Assembly: GCF_021390645.1 (NCBI RefSeq)
Contig: NZ_JAJEJT010000005.1
Coordinates: 558,001-622,000, forward strand
Length of the DNA: 64,000 bases
Direction of reading: 5' to 3'
DNA from: Paraburkholderia flagellata
GTDB lineage: Bacteria; Pseudomonadota; Gammaproteobacteria; Burkholderiales; Burkholderiaceae
Shown here: positions 9,143 to 18,093 of the stretch, piece by piece
Numbering within the stretch: position 1 is the stretch's first letter
Layout of the letters: each line of letters begins with the position of its first letter
Made by a program: the position numbers and the translations under genes
Notes under the pieces: model-generated
The model's input: the letters and a program-made list of their open reading frames with translations, nothing else
What the model was told of the DNA's origin: nothing
Database searches by the model: none

Positions 9143-9174
9143 CCATCCGCGCGCGGTATGCCGCGCACGGACGG
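9143..9174 (-). promoter_or_regulatory. Hairpin between hyuA and the permease gene
   Basis: On the minus strand the mRNA can form a 14-pair stem (two G-U pairs) with a 4-base loop in the 95-base gap between the hyuA-like stop and the permease start. No U-tract follows. It may tune relative expression by attenuation or mRNA protection within the operon. Confidence 0.4.
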
Positions 9175-9186
9175 CACCTCTCTGCT

Positions 9187-11286
9187 TCAATCCGCTTCGC
9201 CCGTATCGGTCAGCACGTAGACGCCCGTTGCATCGAGGCGCGCACGCCAGCCCGGCGGCAACACGATCGACGTCGTCACCTCCTCGATCACGGCCGGACC
9301 CGCCACCTCGTCGTTCGCACCGAGGCGCGTGCCGTCGTAGACCGGCGAGTCGAGGCTCTCGACGTTTTCGCCTTTGCCGAAAATCATGTTGCGGCTCGCC
9401 TTGACAGCAAGTTCCGTGGCACCGTTGCCGGCTTCGATGATCTGCGCCGGCGGCTGATCGAGCACGCCGTACACGGTGCTTTCGATGTTCACGATCTCCA
9501 CTTGGCTCTCAGGCTCGGCGTAGGTGAAGAGCTGCTTGTGACGGTTGTCGAACATCTCGCGAATCGCGCCGAACGTCTCGCCGTTCACCTGCATCGCGCC
9601 GATGGTCACCGAGCATTCGTGCACCTGCCCCGTGTAGCGCATGTCGAGCTGACGCTCGACGTGGATGCGCTCGCGCGAGAAGCCCTCGCGCTCGAGTGCG
9701 GCCACCGCGTCGGCTTCGAGACGCTCGAACTGCTGCTGCACGCGCTCGAACGACGTATGCGGCTCGACGCGCATGGGGCAAGCCGCCATGTAGTTGTATT
9801 TCACGTCAGAGAGCAACTGCCCGAACGCGCATAGCCCCGATGCGAGCTTGGGCACGAGCACCGTTTTCACGCCGATCTCGCGCGCGAGGCCGGCGATATG
9901 GAGCGACGTGGCCCCGCCTGCCGCGATCAGCACGAAGTCGCGTGGATCGTAACCGCGCTCGATCGACACTCGCCGGATGCCGTTGATCATGTTGACGTTG
10001 ACGATGTTGTAGATGCCGTATGCCGCCTTTCCGACGCCGAGATCGAGCGGCTTCGCAATGCGTTCCTCAATGGCCTTGCGCGAGGCGTCGCCGTCGATCT
10101 TCACGCGGCCGCCCAGCAGCGACTCCGGATTGAGGTAGCCGAGCACGACGTTCGCGTCGGTCACGGTCGGCTCCGCGCCGCCGCGCATGTAGCAGGCCGG
10201 GCCCGGTACCGCACCCGCGCTTTGCGGCCCGACCTTGAGCAGGCCCATCGGGTCGATCCACGCAATCGAGCCGCCGCCCGCGCCGAGCGTCTCGACCTGG
10301 ATCATCGGCGTGCCGATGCGGTAGCGCAGGAAGTCGATGTCCTTGTTGACGTTGGTGACACCGTCCTTCGTTAGCGTGATGTCGAACGACGTGCCACCCA
10401 TGTCCACAGTAATGAGGTTCCGGTAGCCGAACGGCTTCGCGACGAACATTGCGGCGCGCGGCGCCGATGCCGGCCCCGAGTTGATCGCGTTGACTGCGCG
10501 TGTATTCATTACTTCCGGCGAAGCCATGCCGCCGTTCGATTGATAGAAGCGCACCGGTGACTCGACGCCGTTTTCGACGTAAAAGCGCTCGATGCGGTTC
10601 ACGTAACGCGAAAGCACGGGGCCGAGGTAGGCGTTCACCACGGTCGTCGAGGTGCGCGTGTATTCGCGCATCTGCGGAAAGACTTCGAGACCGACCGAGA
10701 CGTAGACGTCCGGCAGCATCTCGCGCACGATCTCCGCGGCGCGCCGTTCGTGCGCGCCGTTCGCGACGGACCACAGGAACGAGACCGCCACGGCCTCCAC
10801 GCCTTCGGCGCGGAAGATCTCGCACGCAAGGCGCACGTCGTCTTCGTTCAGCGGCGTGTGCACGGTGCCGTCGGAAAGCACGCGTTCGCGCACGGGCTTG
10901 CGCAAATAGCGTTCGACGAGCATCTTCGCCGACGGGTAGCGCGCGTCGTAACGGTGCCCCTCTTCCTTGTGACCGAGGCGGATCTCGAGCGAGTCTTCGT
11001 GGCCGGCTGTACAAATGAGGCCGGTTTTCACGCCCTTGTGCTGAATCAGCGCATTCAGCGCTACGGTCGTACCGTTCACGCAGAGGTCGAGCCGCGAGAG
11101 GATCTTGCTGACGGGCTCGCCGAGCGCTTCCGAGATCTGGCCGAGGCCATCGGCGATGGCCCGCGTGCCATCGTCGGGCGTCGAAGTGGCCTTGAACAAA
11201 TGCATGCGGCCCGTGCCGTCCGCGAGGACGAAATCGGTAAAGGTGCCGCCCGCGTCTACGCCAAGGCGATATTGCTTGCTGTTCAT
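9187..11286 (-). CDS. Hydantoinase/oxoprolinase family protein, subunit A
   Basis: Predicted 699-residue large subunit of an ATP-dependent hydantoinase/5-oxoprolinase. The N-terminal ASKHA-type nucleotide fold is visible: LGVDAGGTFTDFVLADG at residues 8-24, the second phosphate motif VDMGGTSFD near residue 296, and GAGGGSIAW. Full length for HyuA. Relatives include N-methylhydantoinase, acetone carboxylase beta, Pseudomonas OplA-like 5-oxoprolinase (also active on valerolactam) and caprolactamase CapA. ATP phosphorylates the ring amide oxygen before hydrolysis. It follows the B subunit gene after 24 bases and is read with permease and porin. Exact substrate cannot be told; a cyclic amide is the best guess. 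Confidence 0.88.
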   Translation of the reverse strand: MNSKQYRLGVDAGGTFTDFVLADGTGRMHLFKATSTPDDGTRAIADGLGQISEALGEPVSKILSRLDLCVNGTTVALNALIQHKGVKTGLICTAGHEDSLEIRLGHKEEGHRYDARYPSAKMLVERYLRKPVRERVLSDGTVHTPLNEDDVRLACEIFRAEGVEAVAVSFLWSVANGAHERRAAEIVREMLPDVYVSVGLEVFPQMREYTRTSTTVVNAYLGPVLSRYVNRIERFYVENGVESPVRFYQSNGGMASPEVMNTRAVNAINSGPASAPRAAMFVAKPFGYRNLITVDMGGTSFDITLTKDGVTNVNKDIDFLRYRIGTPMIQVETLGAGGGSIAWIDPMGLLKVGPQSAGAVPGPACYMRGGAEPTVTDANVVLGYLNPESLLGGRVKIDGDASRKAIEERIAKPLDLGVGKAAYGIYNIVNVNMINGIRRVSIERGYDPRDFVLIAAGGATSLHIAGLAREIGVKTVLVPKLASGLCAFGQLLSDVKYNYMAACPMRVEPHTSFERVQQQFERLEADAVAALEREGFSRERIHVERQLDMRYTGQVHECSVTIGAMQVNGETFGAIREMFDNRHKQLFTYAEPESQVEIVNIESTVYGVLDQPPAQIIEAGNGATELAVKASRNMIFGKGENVESLDSPVYDGTRLGANDEVAGPAVIEEVTTSIVLPPGWRARLDATGVYVLTDTGEAD

Positions 11287-11310
11287 GTCGTGTCCTTCTT
11301 CAAATGGCGT

Positions 11311-13062
11311 TTATCCGCGGCTCGCGCGCAGGGTCTGGGTGGCGGCGTGGTCGAGGCGCAGGCTTTCCGGGTCGATCACGACCCCGTATTCGGCGCGCGC
11401 GGCGCCGATCGAAACGATGCCGTTGCGCACGTCCTCGCATACGCGCGCGGGGTCGCGCTCGAATGGCGAGCCCCAGCCTCCGCCGCCCGGGTTGTAGGTG
11501 GCGAGGCAATAGCCGTCACGCACGGTCATGACGGCGTTTTCTTCGTGCGTCTGGATCACCTTGCCGTGTCGCTTGAGCTCTACCCGACCGAGCTTGGCGG
11601 CAGGCAGCGCGCTCGTCGCACCGTTCGCGCCGATGGCGGGTAGCTTGCGTCCTTCGCCGAAGCTCACCACGGTCATTTCGTGGCCGATAGGTTCGACTTC
11701 CCACACCGTGCCGCTGCCGCCGCGATACTGCCCTGCGCCTGCGCTGTCGGTGATGAGCCCGTATTTGTGAATCAGGATTGGATAGGAGTATTCAAGCGTC
11801 TCGATGTCACCGGAGTACAGCGCGCCAAAGCAGCACTGCGGACCGCACGCGTGCCACCCGTCCATATAGCCCGTGGCGCCCGCGCCGGAGACGAGCGATG
11901 CGAGCACCATCGTCACGTACTCTTCGTCGTTACGCTGATCGTGGCCTGCGATGTTCACGCCGCTCGAATGCCCCCACGAACCAACGGCGCGCTCGGGTTG
12001 CGCCTTCTCCAGCGCGAGGCGCACGGCGTCGGCAAGCGTCTCCATTGGCGTAGTCGTGCAGTTGACGTGCGGCGCGGGTTCGCGCGCGTTGCAGAGCGTG
12101 CCCTTCGGGCCGAGATCGACGCTCACGCAACGATAGAGGCCTTCGTTATAGGGCGGATCGAGCTGCGCGAACATCATGAGCCCCAGATAGACGCCCGAGA
12201 TCGAGTTGCCTTCGTACGAATTGATGAAGTATGGAATCTGCGGCGGGCTCTCGATCTGAATGCGGCACGTGTCGTCCTCGATCTGGACGGTGGCCTTGAT
12301 GACAATCTCGCCGAAGCCGTGGCCCGAATCTTCGAGCACGGCGCTGCTTTCGTAGACACCGTCCGGCACCGCGCGAATGATTTGCCGCATGTGGCGGTCG
12401 GCCATGTCCATCAATTCGTCCACGCATGCCCGAACCGTTTCGACGCCGTATTTGTCGAGCAGCGCAACGAGATTGCGCGCGCCGACGTTGACCGCACCGA
12501 GCTGCGCCTTCAGGTCGCCCTCCTGATCGCGGCGCGAGCGCATGTTGCTCAACATGAAGTTGACCATGTCGTAGCGCTCGACGCCGCGATCCCACAGCTT
12601 GACGGGCGGAATGCGCAAGCCTTCGGCGTAGATCTCCTTCGCGTCCGGGTTATAGCCTGCGGGAACCGGGCCGCCGATGTCGGTCACGTGCCCTTTGCAA
12701 ACAGTCCAGAAGACGAGTTCGCCCTTGTAGAAGACGGGCTTGTACATGCAGCAGTCGACGATATGACTGCCCTTGTAGACGGGATCGTTGTGGTAAATGA
12801 TGTCGCCATCGTGCAGGTCGTCGCCGAAGAAGCGCGCGACCTCCTTCATGGCCGGAATCAGTCCGCCGAGATGGATTGGGATGTCCTGGCCCTGCAGGAT
12901 CATCTCGGGACGCCCGTTGAAGATGGCGTTGCTGTAATCGTGCGCGACGTTGAAGACACTGGACCGTGCGGTTTTCTCCAGCGTCATTGTCATTTCGCGC
13001 TGGGTCGTCTCGAGGACGCCTCGCACCACCGCCAGTGTGATCGGATCGACATCTCGTGCCAT
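11311..13062 (-). CDS. Hydantoinase/oxoprolinase family protein, subunit B
   Basis: Predicted 583-residue B subunit partner of the preceding A subunit. It starts ARDVDPITLAVVRGVLETTQREM, the usual opening of HyuB proteins, and has the conserved DYSNAIF, GDIIYHNDPVYKGSHIVD and GHVTDIGGP segments carrying likely metal-binding His and Asp residues, then ends in NPGGGGWGSPFERDP, also typical. The ATG at 13062 is chosen over an in-frame GTG at 13074 because GGAG is placed 8 bases before it. It is the first gene of the four-gene minus-strand operon. A and B subunits of this family form one enzyme. Confidence 0.88.
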   Translation of the reverse strand: MARDVDPITLAVVRGVLETTQREMTMTLEKTARSSVFNVAHDYSNAIFNGRPEMILQGQDIPIHLGGLIPAMKEVARFFGDDLHDGDIIYHNDPVYKGSHIVDCCMYKPVFYKGELVFWTVCKGHVTDIGGPVPAGYNPDAKEIYAEGLRIPPVKLWDRGVERYDMVNFMLSNMRSRRDQEGDLKAQLGAVNVGARNLVALLDKYGVETVRACVDELMDMADRHMRQIIRAVPDGVYESSAVLEDSGHGFGEIVIKATVQIEDDTCRIQIESPPQIPYFINSYEGNSISGVYLGLMMFAQLDPPYNEGLYRCVSVDLGPKGTLCNAREPAPHVNCTTTPMETLADAVRLALEKAQPERAVGSWGHSSGVNIAGHDQRNDEEYVTMVLASLVSGAGATGYMDGWHACGPQCCFGALYSGDIETLEYSYPILIHKYGLITDSAGAGQYRGGSGTVWEVEPIGHEMTVVSFGEGRKLPAIGANGATSALPAAKLGRVELKRHGKVIQTHEENAVMTVRDGYCLATYNPGGGGWGSPFERDPARVCEDVRNGIVSIGAARAEYGVVIDPESLRLDHAATQTLRASRG

Positions 13063-13291
13063 TGCTCTCTCCACTTTGTAAGCCGTTGTTCCGAGGCTCT
13101 AAAATAGAAATGCAAAATTGCGCGAGCAATGCACAGTACATCACGCGGCGGCGCGTGTTGTACTGGTCGTCGAAGCCATACACGCAACGGCATGGGATCT
13201 GGTGTAACGAGAGACGGGGAAGCGGTTGGAGTGATGTCCCCGGCATCGCCATCCGACCATGAGCAAGCCGAAGGAACTGGACGAACTGTTC

Positions 13292-13415
13292 TCAGGCCGT
13301 CACTAACGATCCGGTGGTTACCTTTACGACGTCGACCAGTGCCGGCCCCGCAAAGCCCGCGCAATTGGCAACAGCGTTGATGAAGGCGATGTCGCCCGCC
13401 GCTGCCGCGTCAGAG
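13292..13415 (-). pseudogene. Remnant of an MFS transporter C-terminus
   Basis: Read on the minus strand, about 40 codons before a stop at 13292 give GDIAFINAVANCAGFAGP then DVVKVTTGS. This lines up with the well-known MFS segment of the form IAFINSxGNLxGFVGPYxxGxIKDxTGS of the anion:cation symporter group. Nothing upstream continues the frame as a transporter, so this is a decayed fragment, probably of an older carrier of this locus. Recognition is by eye from one motif. Confidence 0.5.
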
Positions 13416-13546
13416 AGGTCATGGCGGTCCGGGAGTTGCGCCCGCGACCGGCGTGACGACCCGCATGACGATAGCCGCGATCATTTGCACCATGAAGCTC
13501 TCCGACACAGGCATGGCCGCCTACCTGGTAGCGATCTAGCCCCTCA

Positions 13547-13575
13547 CGGCGTGCCGTAAGCGTTGCGGCACGCCG
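13547..13575 (-). terminator. Hairpin downstream of the LysR gene
   Basis: CGGCGTGCC and GGCACGCCG form a perfect 9-bp stem with an 11-base loop, 46 bases after the stop of the minus-strand LysR gene. There is no clear T-tract, so terminator function is only probable. Confidence 0.4.
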
Positions 13576-13620
13576 ACTGTCGGTCGAGTCATCGAGAATG
13601 CGAACCGAAGCACCAGTTTT

Positions 13621-14529
13621 TCAGCCGCTGGTCCGCGGCTCCATAAACGTATGCCGGAAATACTCGCGCACCGCGTGCATGGCAGGGCTCAGATCCTTGT
13701 TCTTGCGCCACGCCAGACCCACACTCATCGCCGGAACGGGGTCGAGTAGCATGATCGTTTCGATGCGCCGGCCTTCGAGAGACCAGGGCCGGTACACCAT
13801 GTCGGACAATACTGCGACGCCAGAGCCGTTGGCGACCATGCTGCGCACGGCCTCCACCGACGACGTGCGCAGGATCACGTTCGGCCGCCACGGTGTCTCG
13901 TTCCAGTAACGCATCGCCGTTTGCGCGGCTTCATCGACGGTCAACATGACGAACGGCTCATGCGCGACTTCGGCAAACGTCACGCTCTCGCGTTTGAGCA
14001 ACGGGTGATGCGCACCGACCCAGAGGCGCCGCACGGAATGAATGACGGGCTCCAGCGCGAGTTCGGGGTTCGAGACGTTCGAAGTCAGCAGGACGGCCAT
14101 GTCGTACTGGCCGGTGATCAACCCCTCTTCGATCGCCTCGCGGTTCAACTCGTGCAGTTGTATGGTCAGGCTCGGATACAGCGCATTGAGTCGCTGGATG
14201 TGATGCGGCAGGAAATAACCCAGTACCGTATAGCTCGCCGCAATGGCAAGCGTGCCCGTGAGCGTGCTTTCGAGGTTGGGAATCCGCATGGCCTCGTCCA
14301 CCGAGGCGAGGATGGTATAGGCGTGATTGAGGAACCGCCGCCCGGTATCGGTCAGCGTGACGCCTGAAGCGTTACGGACGAAGAGTTGCGTGCCGAGGCT
14401 GTCCTCCAGTTCCTTGATCGCGCTAGTCACCGCCGACTGCGATATGGTCAGATGAATAGCGGCTTGCGAAAGTTGCCCGAGTTCGGCCGTCGCCACGAAG
14501 TACTTGAGCTGCCTGAGGGTAAGCGCCAT
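13621..14529 (-). CDS. LysR family transcriptional regulator
   Basis: Predicted 302-residue LysR regulator. The true start is taken as the ATG at 14529 ([18 protein letters not shown]), because the 49 codons upstream in frame do not resemble the family and lie in the divergent promoter region. The helix-turn-helix is [23 protein letters not shown]; the effector domain follows from about residue 90. It lies between the hyu operon and the divergent pxp operon and is most likely the regulator of pxpA and following genes, perhaps of both operons. A perfect 17-base palindrome lies in the shared promoter region. Confidence 0.88.
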   Translation of the reverse strand: MALTLRQLKYFVATAELGQLSQAAIHLTISQSAVTSAIKELEDSLGTQLFVRNASGVTLTDTGRRFLNHAYTILASVDEAMRIPNLESTLTGTLAIAASYTVLGYFLPHHIQRLNALYPSLTIQLHELNREAIEEGLITGQYDMAVLLTSNVSNPELALEPVIHSVRRLWVGAHHPLLKRESVTFAEVAHEPFVMLTVDEAAQTAMRYWNETPWRPNVILRTSSVEAVRSMVANGSGVAVLSDMVYRPWSLEGRRIETIMLLDPVPAMSVGLAWRKNKDLSPAMHAVREYFRHTFMEPRTSG

Positions 14530-14572
14530 CTTCGAGGAAATTGAGTGCGTCAGCCGACAGCGTACCGAGCAA

Positions 14573-14589
14573 TATCGAAAAAATCGATA
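14573..14589. promoter_or_regulatory. Candidate LysR operator upstream of pxpA
   Basis: TATCGAAAAAATCGATA is a perfect inverted repeat (6-base arms, 5-base A-rich centre) containing a T-N11-A core. It lies 44 bases upstream of the LysR ATG and about 120 bases upstream of pxpA, a typical site for activation of the divergent operon. Confidence 0.5.
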
Positions 14590-14705
14590 CCGAGGCATAT
14601 AAAAATAAAACTTTTTTGTCCACCCCCCTCCGTATAACCTCCGTTTCAACACCGGTTTGCGTGTGTTTTCACACATGCAGCCGCGCGAACCAGGAGGGGA
14701 ACCGT

Positions 14706-15488
14706 ATGAAAAAGCAGTGCGTCGACCTGAACTCCGATATGGGAGAAGGCTTCGGCCCGTGGCGAATTGGCGATGGCGTCGACGAAGCCATCATGCCGCT
14801 CATCAGTTCGGCGAACATCGCCACCGGCTTTCATGCCGGCGATCCGAACATCATGGCGCGCACCGTTCAACTGGCGCGGGAGTCCGGCGTCGGGATCGGC
14901 GCGCATCCCGGCTTTCGCGATCTGGTCGGCTTCGGCCGCCGCAATATCGCTGAAACGCCCCAAGCGCTGGTCAACGACATCCTCTATCAGATCGGCGCGC
15001 TGCGTGAGTTCGCGCGGCTGCACGGCCTCAGACTCCAGCACGTGAAGCCGCATGGCGCGCTTTATATGCATGCCGCGCGCGACGAGGCATTCTCGCGGCT
15101 CCTCGTCGAAGCGCTGCAACAGATCGACCCGAATCTGCTGCTCTTTTGCATGGAGTCGTCGGCGACCTACCGTATCGCGCGCGAAATCGGGCAGCCGGTC
15201 GTGCGCGAGTTCTACGCCGACCGCGATTACGACCGCAGCGGCTCGATCGTCTTCACCCGCCGCGTTGGCAGGTTCGATGCCGGCCAGGTTGCCGAGAAGG
15301 TCCTGCGTGCGTGCATCGAAGGCAAGGTGCGCACGGTCGATGGCGACTATATCGACATCGACTTCGATTCCATCTGCATCCACAGCGACACGCCCGGCGC
15401 GCTGGAACTCGTGCAAACCACTCGCGAGCACCTCGTTCGCGAAGGGATTCGAATCACCGGACCGCTCGCGTCGACGCTCAGGTTCTAA
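14706..15488 (+). CDS. pxpA: 5-oxoprolinase subunit A-like protein (LamB/YcsF family)
   Basis: Predicted 260-residue LamB/YcsF family protein, the PxpA component of the PxpABC 5-oxoprolinase that cleaves 5-oxo-L-proline to glutamate with ATP. Family motifs are plain: [17 protein letters not shown] at residues 7-23, [35 protein letters not shown] and the final [10 protein letters not shown] with likely metal or catalytic His and Asp. The ATG at 14706 is used, with AGGAGGGG directly upstream, rather than an earlier in-frame codon. It heads the plus-strand operon with biotin genes, pxpB, pxpC and a permease. The real substrate may be another lactam. Confidence 0.88.
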   Translation: MKKQCVDLNSDMGEGFGPWRIGDGVDEAIMPLISSANIATGFHAGDPNIMARTVQLARESGVGIGAHPGFRDLVGFGRRNIAETPQALVNDILYQIGALREFARLHGLRLQHVKPHGALYMHAARDEAFSRLLVEALQQIDPNLLLFCMESSATYRIAREIGQPVVREFYADRDYDRSGSIVFTRRVGRFDAGQVAEKVLRACIEGKVRTVDGDYIDIDFDSICIHSDTPGALELVQTTREHLVREGIRITGPLASTLRF

Positions 15489-15507
15489 ATCAATTCAAGG
15501 GAGAGAC

Positions 15508-15753
15508 ATGATGGCACTGCACGATATCGTCAGCCCGTTGCCGGGCACGTTCTACCGGCGTCCTTCGCCCGAGGCGGACTTCTACGTCGCCATCGACTCT
15601 GCGGTCCAGGCCGGGGCAATCATCGGCCTCGTCGAAGTGATGAAGCAGTTCACCGAAATCGAAGCCGAAGTGTCGGGCCGCGTGACTGAGCTTCTCGTCG
15701 AGGATGGCGAGCCCGTGGACGCTGGGCAGGTGCTGATGCGCATCGAGGAGTGA
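15508..15753 (+). CDS. Biotin carboxyl carrier (biotinyl-lipoyl domain) protein
   Basis: Predicted 81-residue stand-alone biotinyl domain, far shorter than AccB (about 150). It has the PLPGTFYRRPSPE opening and the biotinylation site LVEVMKQFTEIEAE with Lys46; the Met before Lys is kept but the usual AMKM is VMKQ. It ends in LVEDGEPVDAGQVLMRIEE, a normal domain close. AAGGGAGAG lies 7 bases before tandem ATGs at 15508 and 15511. It lies 19 bases after pxpA and 4 bases before the biotin carboxylase gene. It probably carries carboxybiotin between that enzyme and a local partner, perhaps PxpB/PxpC, rather than acetyl-CoA carboxylase. Confidence 0.85.
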   Translation: MMALHDIVSPLPGTFYRRPSPEADFYVAIDSAVQAGAIIGLVEVMKQFTEIEAEVSGRVTELLVEDGEPVDAGQVLMRIEE

Positions 15754-15757
15754 AGCC

Positions 15758-17221
15758 ATGAACGTGGACAATTCGACGGCGGCGTTCTATCGCCCCTCAC
15801 GCATTCGCACCGTGCTGGTCGCGAATCGCGGCGAAATCGCCGTGCGCGTGATTCGCGCGGCGCAGGAGCTTGGCATGCGTGCCGCGGTCGTGGTGAGCGA
15901 CGCGGACCGCGAGAGTCTCGCCGCCCGCATGGCCGACGAAGCCGTGCATATCGGTTCGTCGCATGCGGCGAAGAGCTATCTGAATCCCGCTGCGGTGCTC
16001 GCCGCCGCACAGCAATGCGGCGCGGACGCCATTCATCCGGGTTATGGTTTCCTGTCCGAGAACGCGGATTTCGCCGCACAGGTGGAGGCGGCTGGCTTGA
16101 TTTTCGTCGGGCCCACTTCGCAGGTCATCGCAACGATGGGCGACAAGGCCCGCGCCCGCGAGACCGCGCAGCGCGCCGACGTGCCCACGGTGCCGGGTAG
16201 CGCCGGGATCGTGAGTTCGCTCGAAGAAGCCCGGGAGGTAGCCTCGCGCATCGGCTACCCGATCATGATCAAGGCGGCGGCGGGCGGTGGCGGCCGCGGC
16301 ATTCGCGTTGCGCACGACGCCGCTCAGCTCGACGCCGAACTGCCACTTGCACAGCGCGAAGCCCAAGCTGCGTTCGGCGATGGCGGCGTCTATCTCGAGC
16401 GCTTTATTGCACGCGCCCGTCACATCGAAGTCCAGGTGCTGGGCGACGGCAATGACGTCATCCATCTGTTCGAGCGCGAGTGTTCCCTGCAACGGCGCCG
16501 CCAGAAAATTCTGGAAGAAGCGCCCTCGCCTTCGCTCACGCCGGAACTGCGTGCAGAGCTTTGCGCGTCGGCAGCGCGCCTCGCCAAACAGGTGGGATAT
16601 CGCAGCGCCGGTACGCTGGAATATCTCTTCGACGAAACGCGCGGCGAGTTTTACTTCATCGAAATGAACACGCGCATCCAGGTCGAGCACCCGGTGACGG
16701 AGGCGATCACCGGCGTCGATCTCGTGCGCGAAATGCTGCGCATTGCCGATGGCGAGCCGTTGCGCCTGCGCCAAAGCGACATCGTGCTGCGCGGCGCGGC
16801 CCTTGAATGCCGCATCAACGCGGAAGATCCGCTTCAGGATTTCCGCCCGAATCCGGGCCGCGTCGAAGAGCTTGTCTGGCCGACCGGCCCCGGTGTGCGG
16901 GTCGATTCGCTGCTCTATCCTGGCTATGTCGTGCCGCCGTTCTATGATTCGCTGCTGGCCAAGCTTATCGTGCACGACGAAAGCCGCGCGGCGGCCATCG
17001 CACGCCTCGCGCGCGCGCTGCGCGAACTGCACATCGGCGGCCTGAGAACGACGGCGCCGCTGCACCGTGCGCTCGTTGCCGACGACGACGTACGCGCGGC
17101 CCGTTATCACACCAATTATCTCGAGACCTGGATGGTGGCGTGGCGCGAAAGCGAAGCCGCATCGACCGCAGCGCGGGAGTGCGCGGTCGCAGGTCTGACG
17201 GCCGCGCGGGAGGCGTCATGA
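15758..17221 (+). CDS. Biotin carboxylase (AccC-like)
   Basis: Predicted 487-residue biotin carboxylase. It starts the carboxylase N-domain at RTVLVANRGEIAVRVIRAAQELG (from about residue 17), has the ATP-grasp glycine loop KAAAGGGGRGIRVAHD, the ECSLQRRRQKILEEAPSP segment and the catalytic EMNTRIQVEHPVTE, then a biotin carboxylase C-domain. It uses ATP and bicarbonate to carboxylate biotin on the small carrier encoded just upstream. The stop overlaps the pxpB start (ATGA), which points to translational coupling. A second copy of chromosomal accC is expected elsewhere, so this one is likely dedicated to the pxp operon. Confidence 0.88.
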   Translation: MNVDNSTAAFYRPSRIRTVLVANRGEIAVRVIRAAQELGMRAAVVVSDADRESLAARMADEAVHIGSSHAAKSYLNPAAVLAAAQQCGADAIHPGYGFLSENADFAAQVEAAGLIFVGPTSQVIATMGDKARARETAQRADVPTVPGSAGIVSSLEEAREVASRIGYPIMIKAAAGGGGRGIRVAHDAAQLDAELPLAQREAQAAFGDGGVYLERFIARARHIEVQVLGDGNDVIHLFERECSLQRRRQKILEEAPSPSLTPELRAELCASAARLAKQVGYRSAGTLEYLFDETRGEFYFIEMNTRIQVEHPVTEAITGVDLVREMLRIADGEPLRLRQSDIVLRGAALECRINAEDPLQDFRPNPGRVEELVWPTGPGVRVDSLLYPGYVVPPFYDSLLAKLIVHDESRAAAIARLARALRELHIGGLRTTAPLHRALVADDDVRAARYHTNYLETWMVAWRESEAASTAARECAVAGLTAAREAS

Positions 17222-18093
17222 CCATACGCTATACCTTTGGCGGCGACGAGTTCGTATTCGCCGAGATCAGCGAGGAGATGTCGCTCGACGCGTTCTTCAA
17301 GGGCACGGCGATCACACGCGAACTCCAACGTCGTAACGTGGCCGGCGTGACCGAGATCTGCCCGGCGAACGCGTCGTACCAGGTACGCTATGACCCGGAC
17401 GTCATCGCCCCTGACGCGCTCGTCGCACTGCTTCGCAGCATCGAGGCCGAAGTCGGCGAGGCCACGCTCGACATCGACACGCGCATTGTCGAAGTCCCGG
17501 TGCTCTACAACGATCCCTGGACGAACGAGACGCTCATGCGGTTTCGCGAGCGTCACCAGGACCCGTCTTCGACGGACCTCGAATACGCGGCGCGCATCAA
17601 CGGCAAACGCGACGCCGACGAATTCATTGCGGCTCATGCGGGCTCGCCGTGGTTCGTTTCGATGGTGGGCTTTGTCGCTGGGTTGCCGTTCATGTACCAG
17701 ATGGTCGAGCGCGAGCGCCAGCTTCAGGTGCCCAAGTACCTGCGACCACGCACCGACACGCCGAAACTGACGGTTGGCCACGGCGGTTGCTTCGGGTGCA
17801 TCTATTCCGTGCGCGGCGCGGGTGGATACCAGATGTTCGGCGTGACGCCCGCACCGATTTTCGACCCCGCGCAACGGCTCGACTACCTGCGTGACTTCAT
17901 GGTGTTTTTCCAGCCCGGCGACATCGTGAAGTTCAAGCCCATCGACCGTGCGGCCTACGACGAAGCCGTAGCCGCCGTCGAGGCAGGCACCTTCACGCTG
18001 CGCGTGCGGCCCGTGAAATTCTCGCTCGTCGACTTTCTTCGCGATCCTGACGAATACAACCGTTCTCTCGTCGAGGTGCTGTATGCCAACTGA
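17218..18093 (+). CDS. pxpB: 5-oxoprolinase subunit B-like protein (KipI family)
   Basis: Predicted 291-residue KipI/PxpB family protein. The family is homologous to one half of the allophanate hydrolase/urea carboxylase carboxyltransferase region and works with PxpA and PxpC. Visible marks are the YDPDVI segment, EVPVLYNDPWTNETL, GSPWFVSMVGFVAGLPFMY, VPKYLRPRTDTPKLTVGHGG and the C-terminal FQPGDIVKFKPI. Longer than E. coli PxpB (218), matching the larger betaproteobacterial form found with biotin genes. It overlaps the biotin carboxylase stop by 4 bases and pxpC by 11 bases. Confidence 0.86.
   Translation: MTIRYTFGGDEFVFAEISEEMSLDAFFKGTAITRELQRRNVAGVTEICPANASYQVRYDPDVIAPDALVALLRSIEAEVGEATLDIDTRIVEVPVLYNDPWTNETLMRFRERHQDPSSTDLEYAARINGKRDADEFIAAHAGSPWFVSMVGFVAGLPFMYQMVERERQLQVPKYLRPRTDTPKLTVGHGGCFGCIYSVRGAGGYQMFGVTPAPIFDPAQRLDYLRDFMVFFQPGDIVKFKPIDRAAYDEAVAAVEAGTFTLRVRPVKFSLVDFLRDPDEYNRSLVEVLYAN

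Larger units (their letters stand above)
13063..13620. other. Interval upstream of hyuB with a transporter remnant
   Basis: This stretch should carry the promoter of the hyuB operon. It also contains a short decayed MFS transporter end and a hairpin, listed separately. No intact gene is seen. Confidence 0.5.

Noticed and set aside
9136..9834. Plus-strand frame of 232 codons
   Set aside because: Antisense to the hyuA-like gene, no family motif, no ribosome binding site.
11680..13107. Plus-strand frame of 475 codons
   Set aside because: Antisense to the hyuB-like gene, whose conserved segments are all on the other strand.
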